From contig JASHPP010000226.1 in NCBI GenBank assembly GCA_030038035.1, forward strand, positions 1 to 13,142: a stretch of 13,142 nt of DNA. Direction: 5' to 3'. Below the pieces are notes generated by a model. That model saw only the letters and a program-made list of their open reading frames with translations, was not told the origin of the DNA and ran no database searches. The position numbers and the translations under genes are program-made. Positions 1 to 6,705 of this stretch are shown here, one piece after another. The first letter of the stretch is position 1, and the number at the start of each line of letters is the position of its first letter. The DNA is from Trebonia sp. Its GTDB lineage: Bacteria > Actinomycetota > Actinomycetes > Streptosporangiales > Streptosporangiaceae.

Positions 1-14
1 TGGCATTGCAAACC

Positions 15-43
15 TATTGGTGGTGGGGCCCACACCACCAATA
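15..43. repeat. Hairpin repeat, copy 1 (11-bp perfect stem)
   Basis: An 11-bp arm at 15-25 (TATTGGTGGTG) is perfectly complementary to 33-43, around a 7-base loop GGGCCCA. The outer sequence (CCTATTGG on the left, CCAATAAC on the right) and the GGGGCCC centre recur at 9092-9120, so this belongs to a dispersed family. It lies 32 bases past the stop of the leftward methyltransferase gene, so it could end that transcript or protect its 3' end. There is no clear T-run, so a classical intrinsic terminator is not shown. Confidence 0.75.
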
Positions 44-75
44 ACGGTGCGAACCCGGGCTGAGAATCGGACGGG

Positions 76-843
76 CTAAGGAGTGGGCGGGCCGGTGGCA
101 CGGGCGGTCAGCAGGCCCGCGGCCCGCAGCCGGTCGCGGGCCTCGATCACCCGCCATCCCTGCCCGGCGAGCAGCCGGGCCGCCTCCTGCGGGACGAGCA
201 CCGAGCGGGCCGGCTCCCCCAGCGCGGCGACCGACGCCCGGAAGCGCTCGCGGGCCTGGCCCTGCGCCGACGCCAGCGACACGCTGATGGCGAGCACGCT
301 GCCGTCCACGGTGGCCGCGCGGAACTGCCCGAGGACCCGCTCAAGGACGTCCGTGTCCAGGTACACGGCGACGCCTTCGAGCAGGAACAAGGCGGGGCTG
401 CGCGGGTCCAGGCCCGCCGCGGCCAGCAGGCCGGCGACCGGCGCCCGCGCGAAGTCCGCCGCGACGAACCGGACGTGCCGCGCGTCGATGCCGAGGCGGG
501 CGATCCGCGCCAGCTTGTCCGCCTGGGTCGCGGGGTGGTCCACCTCGAACCAGCGCACCCCGGGTTTGGCGTACCGGAACGCGCGGCCGTCGTACCCGGC
601 GGCGCCGACCACGACCTGCGCGACGCCGCGCTCGATCGAGCGCACGACCACGTGGTCGAAGAACGCCGTGCGTCCGCGCAGGTAGTCGTGCATCCGGGTG
701 TGCGGCGCCGCGAGCCCGTCCGTGACGTCCCTGGCGAGCGCGACGTCGGCGTCCGGGTCACCGTACGGCGTTTCGGCGCGCGCGAAGTCCAGCCGGTGCG
801 CCGCGACACTGCGGGCGGTGCGCGAGGCGGTGCCCTCGTCCAT
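76..843 (-). CDS. Class I SAM-dependent methyltransferase, Tcmp/Ppm (leucine carboxyl methyltransferase-like) family
   Basis: The 255-residue protein has the layout of the LCM/Tcmp/TIGR00027 family, common in actinomycetes as probable small-molecule O-methyltransferases. The family R-x-R-x-x-F-x-D segment is near residues 56-63. The SAM-binding glycine loop is VVVGAAGYDGRAFR at 77-90, where the usual GxGxDxR has a tyrosine before the aspartate. The acidic EVDHP (100-104) would hold the SAM ribose, D130 the adenine side, and EGVAVYL (156-162) is the family motif after strand 4. No signal peptide or membrane segment is visible. It starts with ATG only 6 bases after the response-regulator stop, with no clear ribosome site, so it is probably translated from the kinase-regulator mRNA. 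The substrate cannot be inferred; membership of the family is confident. Confidence 0.88.
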   Translation of the reverse strand: MDEGTASRTARSVAAHRLDFARAETPYGDPDADVALARDVTDGLAAPHTRMHDYLRGRTAFFDHVVVRSIERGVAQVVVGAAGYDGRAFRYAKPGVRWFEVDHPATQADKLARIARLGIDARHVRFVAADFARAPVAGLLAAAGLDPRSPALFLLEGVAVYLDTDVLERVLGQFRAATVDGSVLAISVSLASAQGQARERFRASVAALGEPARSVLVPQEAARLLAGQGWRVIEARDRLRAAGLLTARATGPPTP

Positions 844-849
844 CAGGCT

Positions 850-1593
850 TCACTGCCCGGGGGCGACCAGGCCGGACTCATAGGCGAGCACGACAGCCTG
901 CGCCCGGTCGCGCAGCGCAAGCTTCATGAGGATGCGGCCGACGTGGGTCTTTGTGGTCTGTTCCGCGATGACCAGCGAGGCGCTGATCTCCGCGTTGGAC
1001 ATGCCGCGCGCGATGAGCGTGAGCACTTCGAGTTCGCGCGGGGTGAGTTCGGCCAGCGGCTGGCGTTGTCGCGCGGCGGGGCCGGCCGTGCCGGCTGCGC
1101 CGATGGTGCCGATGGGGCCGGCCGTGCCGGCGGTGCCCGCGCGCGGGCCGTGGCGGCCTGCGAAGTCGGCGATCAGCCGCCTGGTCACCGACGGCGCGAG
1201 CAGCGCGTCGCCGGCGGCGACCACCCGGACCGCGTGCACGAGCTCGGCGGCCGGGGCGTCCTTGAGCAGGAACCCGCTCGCCCCCGCCCGCAGCGCCTCG
1301 TAGACGTACTCGTCGAGGTCGAACGTGGTCAGCATCAGCACGCGCGGCGGGTTCCTGGCGTTCCCGAGCAGCTCACGGATGGCCTGCAAGCCGTCCATGA
1401 CAGGCATCCGGACGTCCATCAGCACCACGTCGGGCCTGGTGCGCCTGGCGAGTTCGACGGCTTCTGCGCCGTCGGCGGCCAGCGCGGCGACCGTGATCTG
1501 CGGCTGTGCCGCAAGCAGCGCGCCGAACCCCTCACGGACCATCGCCTGGTCATCGGCGATCAGACAGCTGATCGGCGCCGCTTCTGGTGTCAC
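850..1593 (-). CDS. NarL/FixJ-family response regulator with unusually long linker
   Basis: A 247-residue two-domain regulator. The receiver domain (about 9-125) shows the acidic pair D14-D15, phosphoacceptor D60 in VVLMDVRMP, T89 and K111 (FLLKDA). The LuxR-type helix-turn-helix (about 181-243) begins ELTPRELEVL and includes the NAEISASL recognition segment. The linker at about 145-178 is a low-complexity Gly/Ala/Thr/Pro stretch, longer than usual for the family and partly made by an 18-bp direct repeat. The start is GTG, and GTGA overlaps the kinase stop, which suggests translational coupling with the kinase that should phosphorylate it. By analogy with DesK/LiaS-type pairs beside ABC-2 transporters, it may control the divergent transporter at 3027; that is inference. 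Confidence 0.95.
   Translation of the reverse strand: MTPEAAPISCLIADDQAMVREGFGALLAAQPQITVAALAADGAEAVELARRTRPDVVLMDVRMPVMDGLQAIRELLGNARNPPRVLMLTTFDLDEYVYEALRAGASGFLLKDAPAAELVHAVRVVAAGDALLAPSVTRRLIADFAGRHGPRAGTAGTAGPIGTIGAAGTAGPAARQRQPLAELTPRELEVLTLIARGMSNAEISASLVIAEQTTKTHVGRILMKLALRDRAQAVVLAYESGLVAPGQ
1078..1131. repeat. 18-bp direct repeat coding the response-regulator linker
   Basis: The sequence GGGGCCGGCCGTGCCGGC is present exactly at 1078-1095 and again at 1114-1131. The two copies are 36 bases apart, so the reading frame is preserved (12 codons). They encode part of the Gly/Ala-rich linker between the receiver and the DNA-binding domain. Smaller CCGATGG repeats lie between them. Repeats of this kind can change linker length by slippage. 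Confidence 0.85.
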
Positions 1594-2894
1594 TGGGGCG
1601 TGCCCGCCGGCTGCGGCCTGCCCGCAGGCAGGGGCGTGCCCGCAGGCAGCACCACGCGGACCGCGAACCCGCCGTCCGCCTCCGGCCCGGCGTCCAGCGA
1701 CCCGCCGAGCAGCACCACCCGCTCCCGCATCCCGGCGAGCCCGTGCCCGGTCCCGTCCGTCTTCGGCTGGCGCGCCGTGGCCGGCCCGCTCATTATCTTC
1801 AGCAGAACGGACCGTGGCTCCTGCTCGACCACCACGCTGACGGGGGCGCCAGGGGCGTGCCTGGCGGCGTTGGACAGCGATTCCTGCACGATCCGGTAGG
1901 CGGTGAGCCCGACGCCAGGCAGCAGCGGCCGCCTCTTGCTGTTATCAGGCATGGTCAGCGTGACCGCGGCGCCAGCGCGGCGAGCCGCGTCGACCAGGTG
2001 CGGGACGTCTTCGAGCCGTGGCTGCGGCATTAGTTCGGCAGCGCCGCGGCGGGCTGGGTCGCCGGCTTGGGCTGGGTCGCCGGCTTGGCCGGCGTCGTCG
2101 CTGCGCAGCACGCCGAGGAGCCCGCGCATGTCGGTGAGGGCCTCGCGGGCCGCGCCGCTCAGCGCGGCGAATTCCGCCTTCACCGGCTCGGGCAGGTCCG
2201 CCCCGCCGGGCGCGGCGGCCAGCCGGTACGGCGCGGTCTCCGCCTGGACCGCGATCATCGACATGTGGTGCGCCACCACGTCGTGCAGTTCGCGCGCGAT
2301 CCTGGCCCGCTCTTGCAGGACGGCACTGCGCTCGCGCTCGCGCTCGGCGTTCTCGGTCTGCCTGGCGAGCGCGCGCCGGTCCCGCCGCCAGTTAGCGATC
2401 GCCTGCAGCGCGGTCGCGAGCACCACGAGCCCGGCGGTGAGCCGGGCCGGGTACGTCCAGTCCGGGCCGGTCCACAGCCAGACCGGGACCAGCGTCAGGG
2501 CGGCCATCCACCACAGGGCCGGGCTCGCATAGCGCAGCCCGGCCACGACATAGACGATGGCCAGCACGCCGTAGAAGCCCGGGTCCGCGCGGGTCTGGCC
2601 GGGAATCAGCGGCGCGACCAGCACCACGACGAAGGCGAGACGCCAGGCGAGCAGCGCCCGCCGCGGCGCCAGCGGCAGCGCCGCCGAGACGGCGAACGCG
2701 ACGGCGAGCCAGCCGGCGTCGCTTGGCTGCAGACCGGTCCGCCCGCCGCGGCCCACGGTCACCGCCGCCAGCGCCGACGCGGCCAGCAGCGCGAAGGCCA
2801 GCCAGCTCAGCAGCACCGCTGTTCGCCGGGCCGCCGCCGAACGCCATTCGGGCACCCGGTCACGGCCGGCGAGCACTTGGACTAGCGCGTCCAC
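1590..2894 (-). CDS. DesK-type sensor histidine kinase (HisKA_3)
   Basis: A 434-residue membrane kinase. The N-terminal half carries about five hydrophobic segments (roughly 27-45, 61-76, 83-98, 107-122, 125-141, with another near 152-168) and no large extracellular sensor, as in DesK/LiaS-type kinases that sense membrane or envelope state. A short coiled region (170-196) leads to the HisKA_3 box ARELHDVVAHHMS with H204 as phosphoacceptor. The ATPase domain has N342 in QESLSNAARHAP and the G-box GTGHGLAGM at 381-389. The linker QAGDPAQAGDPA at 270-281 comes from an exact tandem repeat, and the C-terminal tail is rich in PAG. The GTG start lies 6 bases behind a TAACCT element and has no good ribosome site, so the transcript is probably leaderless. 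It is the partner of the overlapping response regulator. Confidence 0.95.
   Translation of the reverse strand: MDALVQVLAGRDRVPEWRSAAARRTAVLLSWLAFALLAASALAAVTVGRGGRTGLQPSDAGWLAVAFAVSAALPLAPRRALLAWRLAFVVVLVAPLIPGQTRADPGFYGVLAIVYVVAGLRYASPALWWMAALTLVPVWLWTGPDWTYPARLTAGLVVLATALQAIANWRRDRRALARQTENAERERERSAVLQERARIARELHDVVAHHMSMIAVQAETAPYRLAAAPGGADLPEPVKAEFAALSGAAREALTDMRGLLGVLRSDDAGQAGDPAQAGDPARRGAAELMPQPRLEDVPHLVDAARRAGAAVTLTMPDNSKRRPLLPGVGLTAYRIVQESLSNAARHAPGAPVSVVVEQEPRSVLLKIMSGPATARQPKTDGTGHGLAGMRERVVLLGGSLDAGPEADGGFAVRVVLPAGTPLPAGRPQPAGTPQ
2052..2087. repeat. Exact tandem 18-bp duplication in the kinase gene
   Basis: GGCTGGGTCGCCGGCTTG at 2052-2069 is repeated without change at 2070-2087. 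It encodes the duplicated QAGDPA hexapeptide between the dimerisation helix and the ATPase domain. Eighteen bases keep the frame, so it is an insertion the protein tolerates. The partner regulator has an independent 18-bp repeat in its own linker. Confidence 0.9.
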
Positions 2895-2900
2895 ATCCCT

Positions 2901-2906
2901 AGGTTA
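2901..2906 (-). promoter_or_regulatory. -10 element of a probable leaderless promoter for the histidine kinase
   Basis: Reading leftward, TAACCT is followed by six bases (AGGGAT) and then the GTG start at 2894. TANNNT 6-7 bases before a start codon is the usual arrangement of leaderless actinobacterial promoters. No convincing -35 hexamer is seen at 16-18 bases. Confidence 0.55.
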
Positions 2907-3013
2907 GGCCGCGGCGCGGGGATCTGGCGTCCCGCTAGCGGCGTCATACCTGGGTACGACCGCCGTGCCTGGAGATGGCTCCTGGCGGCGATGCCGGTCG
3001 CGCCGGGTGTTCG

Positions 3014-3019
3014 TAGCGT
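3014..3019 (+). promoter_or_regulatory. -10 element of a probable leaderless promoter for the ABC ATPase
   Basis: TAGCGT lies 7 bases before the ATG at 3027, and no Shine-Dalgarno sequence precedes that ATG. This supports ATG 3027 as the start and transcription beginning at or next to it. The 2895-3026 gap therefore holds two divergent promoters, for the kinase and the transporter. No clear -35 box is present. Confidence 0.5.
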
Positions 3020-3026
3020 CGTGGCC

Positions 3027-4409
3027 ATGATCTGCGCACGGGGCCTCACCAAACGCTACGGCCGCACGGTCGCCGTCGACGATGTGACCTTCGAGGTCCA
3101 TCCGGGCATCGTGACCGGTTTTCTTGGGCCGAACGGCTCGGGCAAGTCCACAACGATGCGCCTGATCATGGGCCTGGACGCGCCGACGCGCGGCGAGGCG
3201 CTCATCGACGGGGCGCCATACCACGCGCTGCGCTGGCCGCTGCGGTCGGTCGGGGCGGTGCTTGAGACGCGGGGATTCCACCCCGGCCGCCGCGCGCATG
3301 CGCATCTGGCGGCGCTCGCCGCGGGCGGCGGCATCCCGCCGCGGCGCGTCGAAGAGGTGCTCGGCCTTGCCGGGCTGAGCGATGTGGCCTCGCGGCGGGC
3401 CGGGACGTTCTCGCTCGGCATGGCACAGCGGCTTTCGGTCGCGGCCGCCTTGCTCGGCGACCCTGGCGTGCTGCTGCTCGACGAGCCGGTGAACGGCCTT
3501 GATCCGTCGGGAGTCCGGTGGATCAGGGACCTGATGAGATCGCTGGCCGCGCAGGGCCGGACGGTGTTCGTCTCCAGCCACCTGATCAGCGAGCTGGCGG
3601 TGACCGCCGACCGGCTGGTCGTCATCAGCCGCGGGCGGGTGGTCGCGGACACCACCGTGCGGGAGCTGAGCGGCCGGGCCGGCGGTTCGCTCGAAGAGGC
3701 GTTCTTCGGCCTGACGACGGAGTTCCCCGATGGACGGTTACCGGTTCCCGGACGCGGCCCGGATGGAATGGATCAAGCTGCGCACGCTGCGCTCGACGAC
3801 CTGGGTGCTTGGCGGCGGGATGCTCGCGACGGTCGCGCTCGGCGTGGTCGCCGGATTCAACACCCGCAGCGTGACCGGCGACCCGACCAGCAACGTGCTC
3901 GCGGGCGTCGTGTTCGGCCAGGTCATCACCGGCGTGCTCGGCGTGCTGACGATGACGGGCGAATACTCGACCGGCCTGATCAAGGTCACGCTGGCCGCGA
4001 TCCCGCGGCGGCCGCTTGTGCTGGGCGCGAAGGCCTGCGTGTACGCGACGGTGGTCCTGGCCCTCGGGGAGATCACGACGTTCTTGTCGTTCCTGCTGGG
4101 CATCGCCGCGCTGCGGCCTGCGGTGCCGCACCCGGCGCTCAGCCAGGGCCCAGTGCTGCGGGCGGTGCTGATGACCGGCGCGTACCTCGCGCTGATCGGC
4201 CTGACCGGACTCGGCATCGGCGCCATCGTCCGGCACGGTGCCGCCGCGGTCGCCACGCTGGTCGGCGGCCTGTTCGTGCTGCCGGCCGTCGCCGGAGCGG
4301 CAGGGGCGGCAGGGCGCGGCATCGGCAGGTTCACGCCCGAGCTGATCGCGGGCAACTCCCTGGCCGCGGTCAAGCCGGTCCCCGGGTTCACCTGGTCGCC
4401 GTGGCTTGA
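3027..4409 (+). CDS. ABC transporter ATP-binding protein (ABC-2/drug-export type); frame lacks a stop at the expected end
   Basis: The first ~231 residues form a complete ATPase of the CcmA/DrrA-like class: Walker A GPNGSGKS (34-41), signature FSLGMAQR (128-135), Walker B VLLLDEP (148-154), H-loop H185, and the family's closing motif LEEAFFGLT (222-230). ATG 3027 is preferred over the in-frame ATG 2991 because homologues begin like MICARGLTKRYG and a -10 element sits just upstream. The protein should end near 3720-3735, but the frame stays open to TGA at 4407, across 680 bases of the permease gene. Past residue ~232 the sequence is arginine- and glycine-rich and looks like a shadow of the permease frame. 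Either a stop was lost (mutation, indel or sequence error) or a long extension is made. The functional ATPase is 3027 to about 3730. Confidence 0.85.
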   Translation: MICARGLTKRYGRTVAVDDVTFEVHPGIVTGFLGPNGSGKSTTMRLIMGLDAPTRGEALIDGAPYHALRWPLRSVGAVLETRGFHPGRRAHAHLAALAAGGGIPPRRVEEVLGLAGLSDVASRRAGTFSLGMAQRLSVAAALLGDPGVLLLDEPVNGLDPSGVRWIRDLMRSLAAQGRTVFVSSHLISELAVTADRLVVISRGRVVADTTVRELSGRAGGSLEEAFFGLTTEFPDGRLPVPGRGPDGMDQAAHAALDDLGAWRRDARDGRARRGRRIQHPQRDRRPDQQRARGRRVRPGHHRRARRADDDGRILDRPDQGHAGRDPAAAACAGREGLRVRDGGPGPRGDHDVLVVPAGHRRAAACGAAPGAQPGPSAAGGADDRRVPRADRPDRTRHRRHRPARCRRGRHAGRRPVRAAGRRRSGRGGRARHRQVHARADRGQLPGRGQAGPRVHLVAVA

Positions 4410-4485
4410 GCTCGCGATCGTGGCGTTGTACCCCGCGGTGCTGCTCGCGGCCGGCTGCTGGCTGCTCGCGCGGCGGGACGCCTGA
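3730..4485 (+). CDS. ABC-2 type transporter permease
   Basis: A 251-residue integral membrane protein with about six hydrophobic segments (25-41, 56-73, 102-124, 146-168, 172-192, 227-246). The N-terminus has the typical actinobacterial MEWIKLRTLRSTTW motif (12-25), and MTGEYSTGLIKVTLAAIPRR (75-94) is the conserved first cytoplasmic loop contacting the ATPase. The ATG is preceded by GGAG at 3719-3722 with 7-base spacing; an in-frame TGA at 3712 rules out a much earlier start. It lies inside the open ATPase frame, but its codon pattern and membrane topology are those of a genuine protein. It should form the exporter's channel as a dimer with the ATPase dimer. The substrate is unknown; drug or lipid export is a guess from the family. 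Confidence 0.92.
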   Translation: MDGYRFPDAARMEWIKLRTLRSTTWVLGGGMLATVALGVVAGFNTRSVTGDPTSNVLAGVVFGQVITGVLGVLTMTGEYSTGLIKVTLAAIPRRPLVLGAKACVYATVVLALGEITTFLSFLLGIAALRPAVPHPALSQGPVLRAVLMTGAYLALIGLTGLGIGAIVRHGAAAVATLVGGLFVLPAVAGAAGAAGRGIGRFTPELIAGNSLAAVKPVPGFTWSPWLELAIVALYPAVLLAAGCWLLARRDA

Positions 4486-4504
4486 ACGTCGCGGGCCGAC
4501 CGCC

Positions 4505-5608
4505 CTAGTCAAAACTGGTTCCTGGTCTGCTTCTTCGCCGTGTCAGATGCGCTGGACGCTGTGTCTCCCCGCCGCTGCGCCGATAGCGCAAAGTAGCTGG
4601 ATTTCCGGCCAGGACCTGCATGAGCTTGGCGTTATTCCTCCTCTCTTCGTCGGTATCCCGGGGCTGATACAGGCCAAGGCTGTCATAAAGCAGGAACCGG
4701 TCAAGATCAATTATGGTTGCGATAACGTTTCCGTAGCTCTCCGCGGCAGACACCGCGCCCTTATAGGCGAGATAGCTAACGCCGTAGGGCACCAGCGCCC
4801 ATAGCAGCCAGCTCCCGTATCTGAGCAGGATGGCTACCGTGAGTACAGCTGCTACAAGCCCGACGGTGCATATTCGGATGCTGGAGTCCATATCCTCCCT
4901 GGCGTCCTTCAGGTAATCCAGATGGCGATCCGGGGCAACGAGATGGAGGTGGGGCGAGATCGTAATGGCATCCAGCCCGTACTGGGTGCCCGCAGAGTCC
5001 TCGAAATGACGCAATACGTTGCCCAGTTGGGTAGGCAGAATTCGGCTGTCGTCGGACGGATACTGCTCCGCGCGATGCAGCGCCTCCTGCCGGGCTATCA
5101 GGTGCATAATCAGCGGATCGCCCTGCTCGCTCTTCATCTGATTACCGACGCGGACTTCCAGCTCTTTCTCGCTATATTCTTTCCATTCGGGATGTCTCCT
5201 GAGCCACGCGTTGAGCAGTGCGCGGCGATTGTAGCCCGCTTGCCTGCGCAGTTCTCGCCGACGCTTCCTGTGGTGCACAATTCTAATGTTCATCGCGGCT
5301 ATAGCCAATGGCGTCGTACCCCAGTAGCCCTCCAATACCTGCGTCGTAACAAACTGGAGAGGATGCAATACCATGGCAATGGCAAACGATGCCAATACAA
5401 GTCCCAGAACCGTGCCCACTGACCAGTGAGCGGACAGTTGGGCTCTCATGTGTTCTAGCGAAGGACCCCCGGAAAGCGCTCCGCTACAAACCAGTACGTA
5501 GATCCAGAGAACGAGGAACAGCGACGGAATCATGCTCACCAGGTTGAAGTAGCGGCCAATGCGCTGCCCTACTGAAAGCGCTGCGTCAACCGGCGCGAGG
5601 GAGGCCAT
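4505..5608 (-). CDS. Conserved actinobacterial membrane protein of unknown function
   Basis: 367 residues. Two hydrophobic helices near the N-terminus (about 24-43 and 62-82) are followed by a large charged domain (85-245), two more helices (246-264, 267-283) and an Arg-rich tail. In the middle domain the stretch ILPTQLGNVLRHFED...YGLDA (190-214) resembles a PTRLGN/YGLD motif I recall from unnamed streptomycete membrane proteins; no function is known to me. No catalytic motif is evident. The ATG lies 15 bases after the stop of the zinc-ribbon gene, with GGGAGA upstream, so the two are probably co-transcribed. It faces the ABC permease tail to tail, 19 bases away. GC content is much lower than in the flanking genes, suggesting acquisition by transfer. 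Confidence 0.8.
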   Translation of the reverse strand: MASLAPVDAALSVGQRIGRYFNLVSMIPSLFLVLWIYVLVCSGALSGGPSLEHMRAQLSAHWSVGTVLGLVLASFAIAMVLHPLQFVTTQVLEGYWGTTPLAIAAMNIRIVHHRKRRRELRRQAGYNRRALLNAWLRRHPEWKEYSEKELEVRVGNQMKSEQGDPLIMHLIARQEALHRAEQYPSDDSRILPTQLGNVLRHFEDSAGTQYGLDAITISPHLHLVAPDRHLDYLKDAREDMDSSIRICTVGLVAAVLTVAILLRYGSWLLWALVPYGVSYLAYKGAVSAAESYGNVIATIIDLDRFLLYDSLGLYQPRDTDEERRNNAKLMQVLAGNPATLRYRRSGGETQRPAHLTRRRSRPGTSFD

Positions 5609-5623
5609 TAACCGTCCATCTCC

Positions 5624-5842
5624 CTAAATGATCTGATATTGCGTCCCGCACTTCTGGCAATAGCACGTGCCATCCCCGTTGTCAACGAGTTCGTCGCCAT
5701 CCTCGGGGCAAGTCAGCGCCAAGCTGCCCTTTCGCCTGACGCCAGGCAGGCGTATCGGACCATGCTGCTTGAGCAAGCTAAACGCAAGCAAGACTTTGAT
5801 CGGCGAGCTAATTCCCTGTCCCCGGTAACGCCTTGCCGCCAC
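5624..5842 (-). CDS. Small zinc-ribbon-like protein
   Basis: A 72-residue basic protein whose C-terminal third reads CPEDG (45-49), then CYCQKCG (60-66) and ends YQII, a pattern close to a zinc ribbon. Only one cysteine is visible in the first knuckle, with D48 where a second ligand would be expected. Zinc binding would therefore use C45, C60 or C62, C65 and perhaps an aspartate, or the site is degenerate. The N-terminal part is rich in Arg/Lys with a short hydrophobic stretch (16-24), too short to call a membrane helix. The GTG start is backed by GGAGG seven bases upstream. It leads a probable two-gene operon with the membrane protein behind it. Nucleic-acid or protein-partner binding is possible but not shown. 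Confidence 0.6.
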   Translation of the reverse strand: MAARRYRGQGISSPIKVLLAFSLLKQHGPIRLPGVRRKGSLALTCPEDGDELVDNGDGTCYCQKCGTQYQII

Positions 5843-5853
5843 GTGACCACCTC

Positions 5854-5865
5854 CCGCACGTGCGG
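5854..5865. promoter_or_regulatory. Perfect 12-bp palindrome CCGCACGTGCGG (candidate operator)
   Basis: The palindrome lies 12 bases upstream of the zinc-ribbon GTG, touching its ribosome site, and about 115 bases from the divergent pentapeptide-repeat gene. Its position in a 136-base divergent intergenic region suits a repressor site acting on the leftward operon. In RNA it could also fold and mask the GGAGG. No regulator gene is adjacent. Confidence 0.4.
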
Positions 5866-5984
5866 TGAGCTCAGTTTAAGGCCGGAAGACCTGAAGGTCG
5901 ATACCCAAGAGGATCCAAGTGTGGAGAACGGTGTGGTAGGGCTCGACTTGTCCTATTGTCTCGATAGATCGACGAAAGGTGCAC

Positions 5985-6500
5985 GTGCCTCAGCCAAGCC
6001 GAATCGCGTCCGCGGCCGCCAGGTCCCCCTGGTTCTGGCCGATAATACCGCTGTTCACCGTTGCGGCGGTTGGCCAGTGGGGAAGTGCGCTTGCCGCCGA
6101 GGCGGTCGCTAGCTTTTTTTGCGTCCTTGGAGTCGGCATTGCCATCGGCCTCGCGGTTGGCGGCGGCCGGGCAAGCTCCCGGCCTGAGCCGGTGACTCAA
6201 TCGGCAGAGCACACGCCGAAGGCGCAGCCCCCACGCGAGCCAACACCCGTCACATCGGCCGGGGCAGACGCAAAGGCACCTATGCTGAACCTCTCGCCGG
6301 CCGCAGACCTACGGCGAGCCCGGCTCGCCAACACTATGCTGGTGCGCGCTGACCTAAGGGAAGCAGATCTGCGGGACGCCATTCTCGCGGGAGCAGATTT
6401 GCGGGGTGCCATTCTCGCCGGGGCGGATCTGAGTGGCGCTGATCTGACAGATGCTCGTCTTGGCCCTGTCGAGGACGGGCCACCACTCGAGTCGGCTTGA
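5985..6500 (+). CDS. Membrane-anchored pentapeptide-repeat protein
   Basis: 171 residues from GTG 5985, which has AAAGG five bases upstream; an in-frame GTG at 5979 would add two residues. Two hydrophobic helices (about 17-32 and 39-60) form a hairpin. A Pro/Ser/Thr-rich linker (63-98) leads to a run of A(D/N)Lxx-type pentapeptides (about 107-158), such as [35 protein letters not shown]. This is about ten coils, a short right-handed quadrilateral beta-helix. Free pentapeptide proteins such as Qnr/MfpA mimic DNA and bind gyrase; this one is tethered to the membrane and shorter, so that role is not assumed. The ends of the hairpin and linker suggest the repeat is cytoplasmic. It is divergent from the zinc-ribbon operon, and its GC is moderate. 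Confidence 0.8.
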   Translation: MPQPSRIASAAARSPWFWPIIPLFTVAAVGQWGSALAAEAVASFFCVLGVGIAIGLAVGGGRASSRPEPVTQSAEHTPKAQPPREPTPVTSAGADAKAPMLNLSPAADLRRARLANTMLVRADLREADLRDAILAGADLRGAILAGADLSGADLTDARLGPVEDGPPLESA

Positions 6501-6613
6501 CGTTCCCGCCTGCGCCGCGGCTCGTCGAACTACCCGACGCGAGCTTCTGATCCCGCAATGCGATCGCTATGCAGCAGCCTGGCGCGAAAAATCGAACATC
6601 CCCTAAGAGGCTC

Positions 6614-6640
6614 TTGACATTGCGAGCTTCTTCGTATAAA
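6614..6640 (+). promoter_or_regulatory. Consensus-like promoter for the 245-residue orphan gene
   Basis: A perfect -35 TTGACA (6614-6619) is followed after 15 bases by TATAAA (6635-6640). The spacer is a little short; TAAAGA at 6637 would give 17 bases. The local AT-richness stands out in this genome. Transcription would begin near 6647, leaving a 5' leader of about 60 bases before ATG 6706. The rest of the 6501-6705 gap shows no gene. Confidence 0.6.
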
Positions 6641-6705
6641 GATTCGATTAGGAAGCGGTCGAAGGGAAGTGCCGCGGAGGTTCCGGCGGAAGGGGGTGAG
6701 AAACG

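Noticed and set aside
475..1899. Long plus-strand open frame (474 codons) across the methyltransferase, regulator and kinase genes
   Set aside because: It is antisense to three genes with clear family motifs and has His/Arg/Gly-rich composition typical of a GC-rich shadow frame.
2067..2885. Plus-strand open frame opposite the kinase
   Set aside because: Antisense shadow; product is rich in Arg, Gly and Gln with no domain.
2991..3026. Earlier ATG for the ABC ATPase
   Set aside because: The extra 12 residues do not fit the family start, and the -10 element at 3014 would lie inside the gene.
3625..4512. Minus-strand open frame opposite the ABC permease
   Set aside because: Shadow of the permease; no motif, and the permease has a ribosome site and membrane topology.
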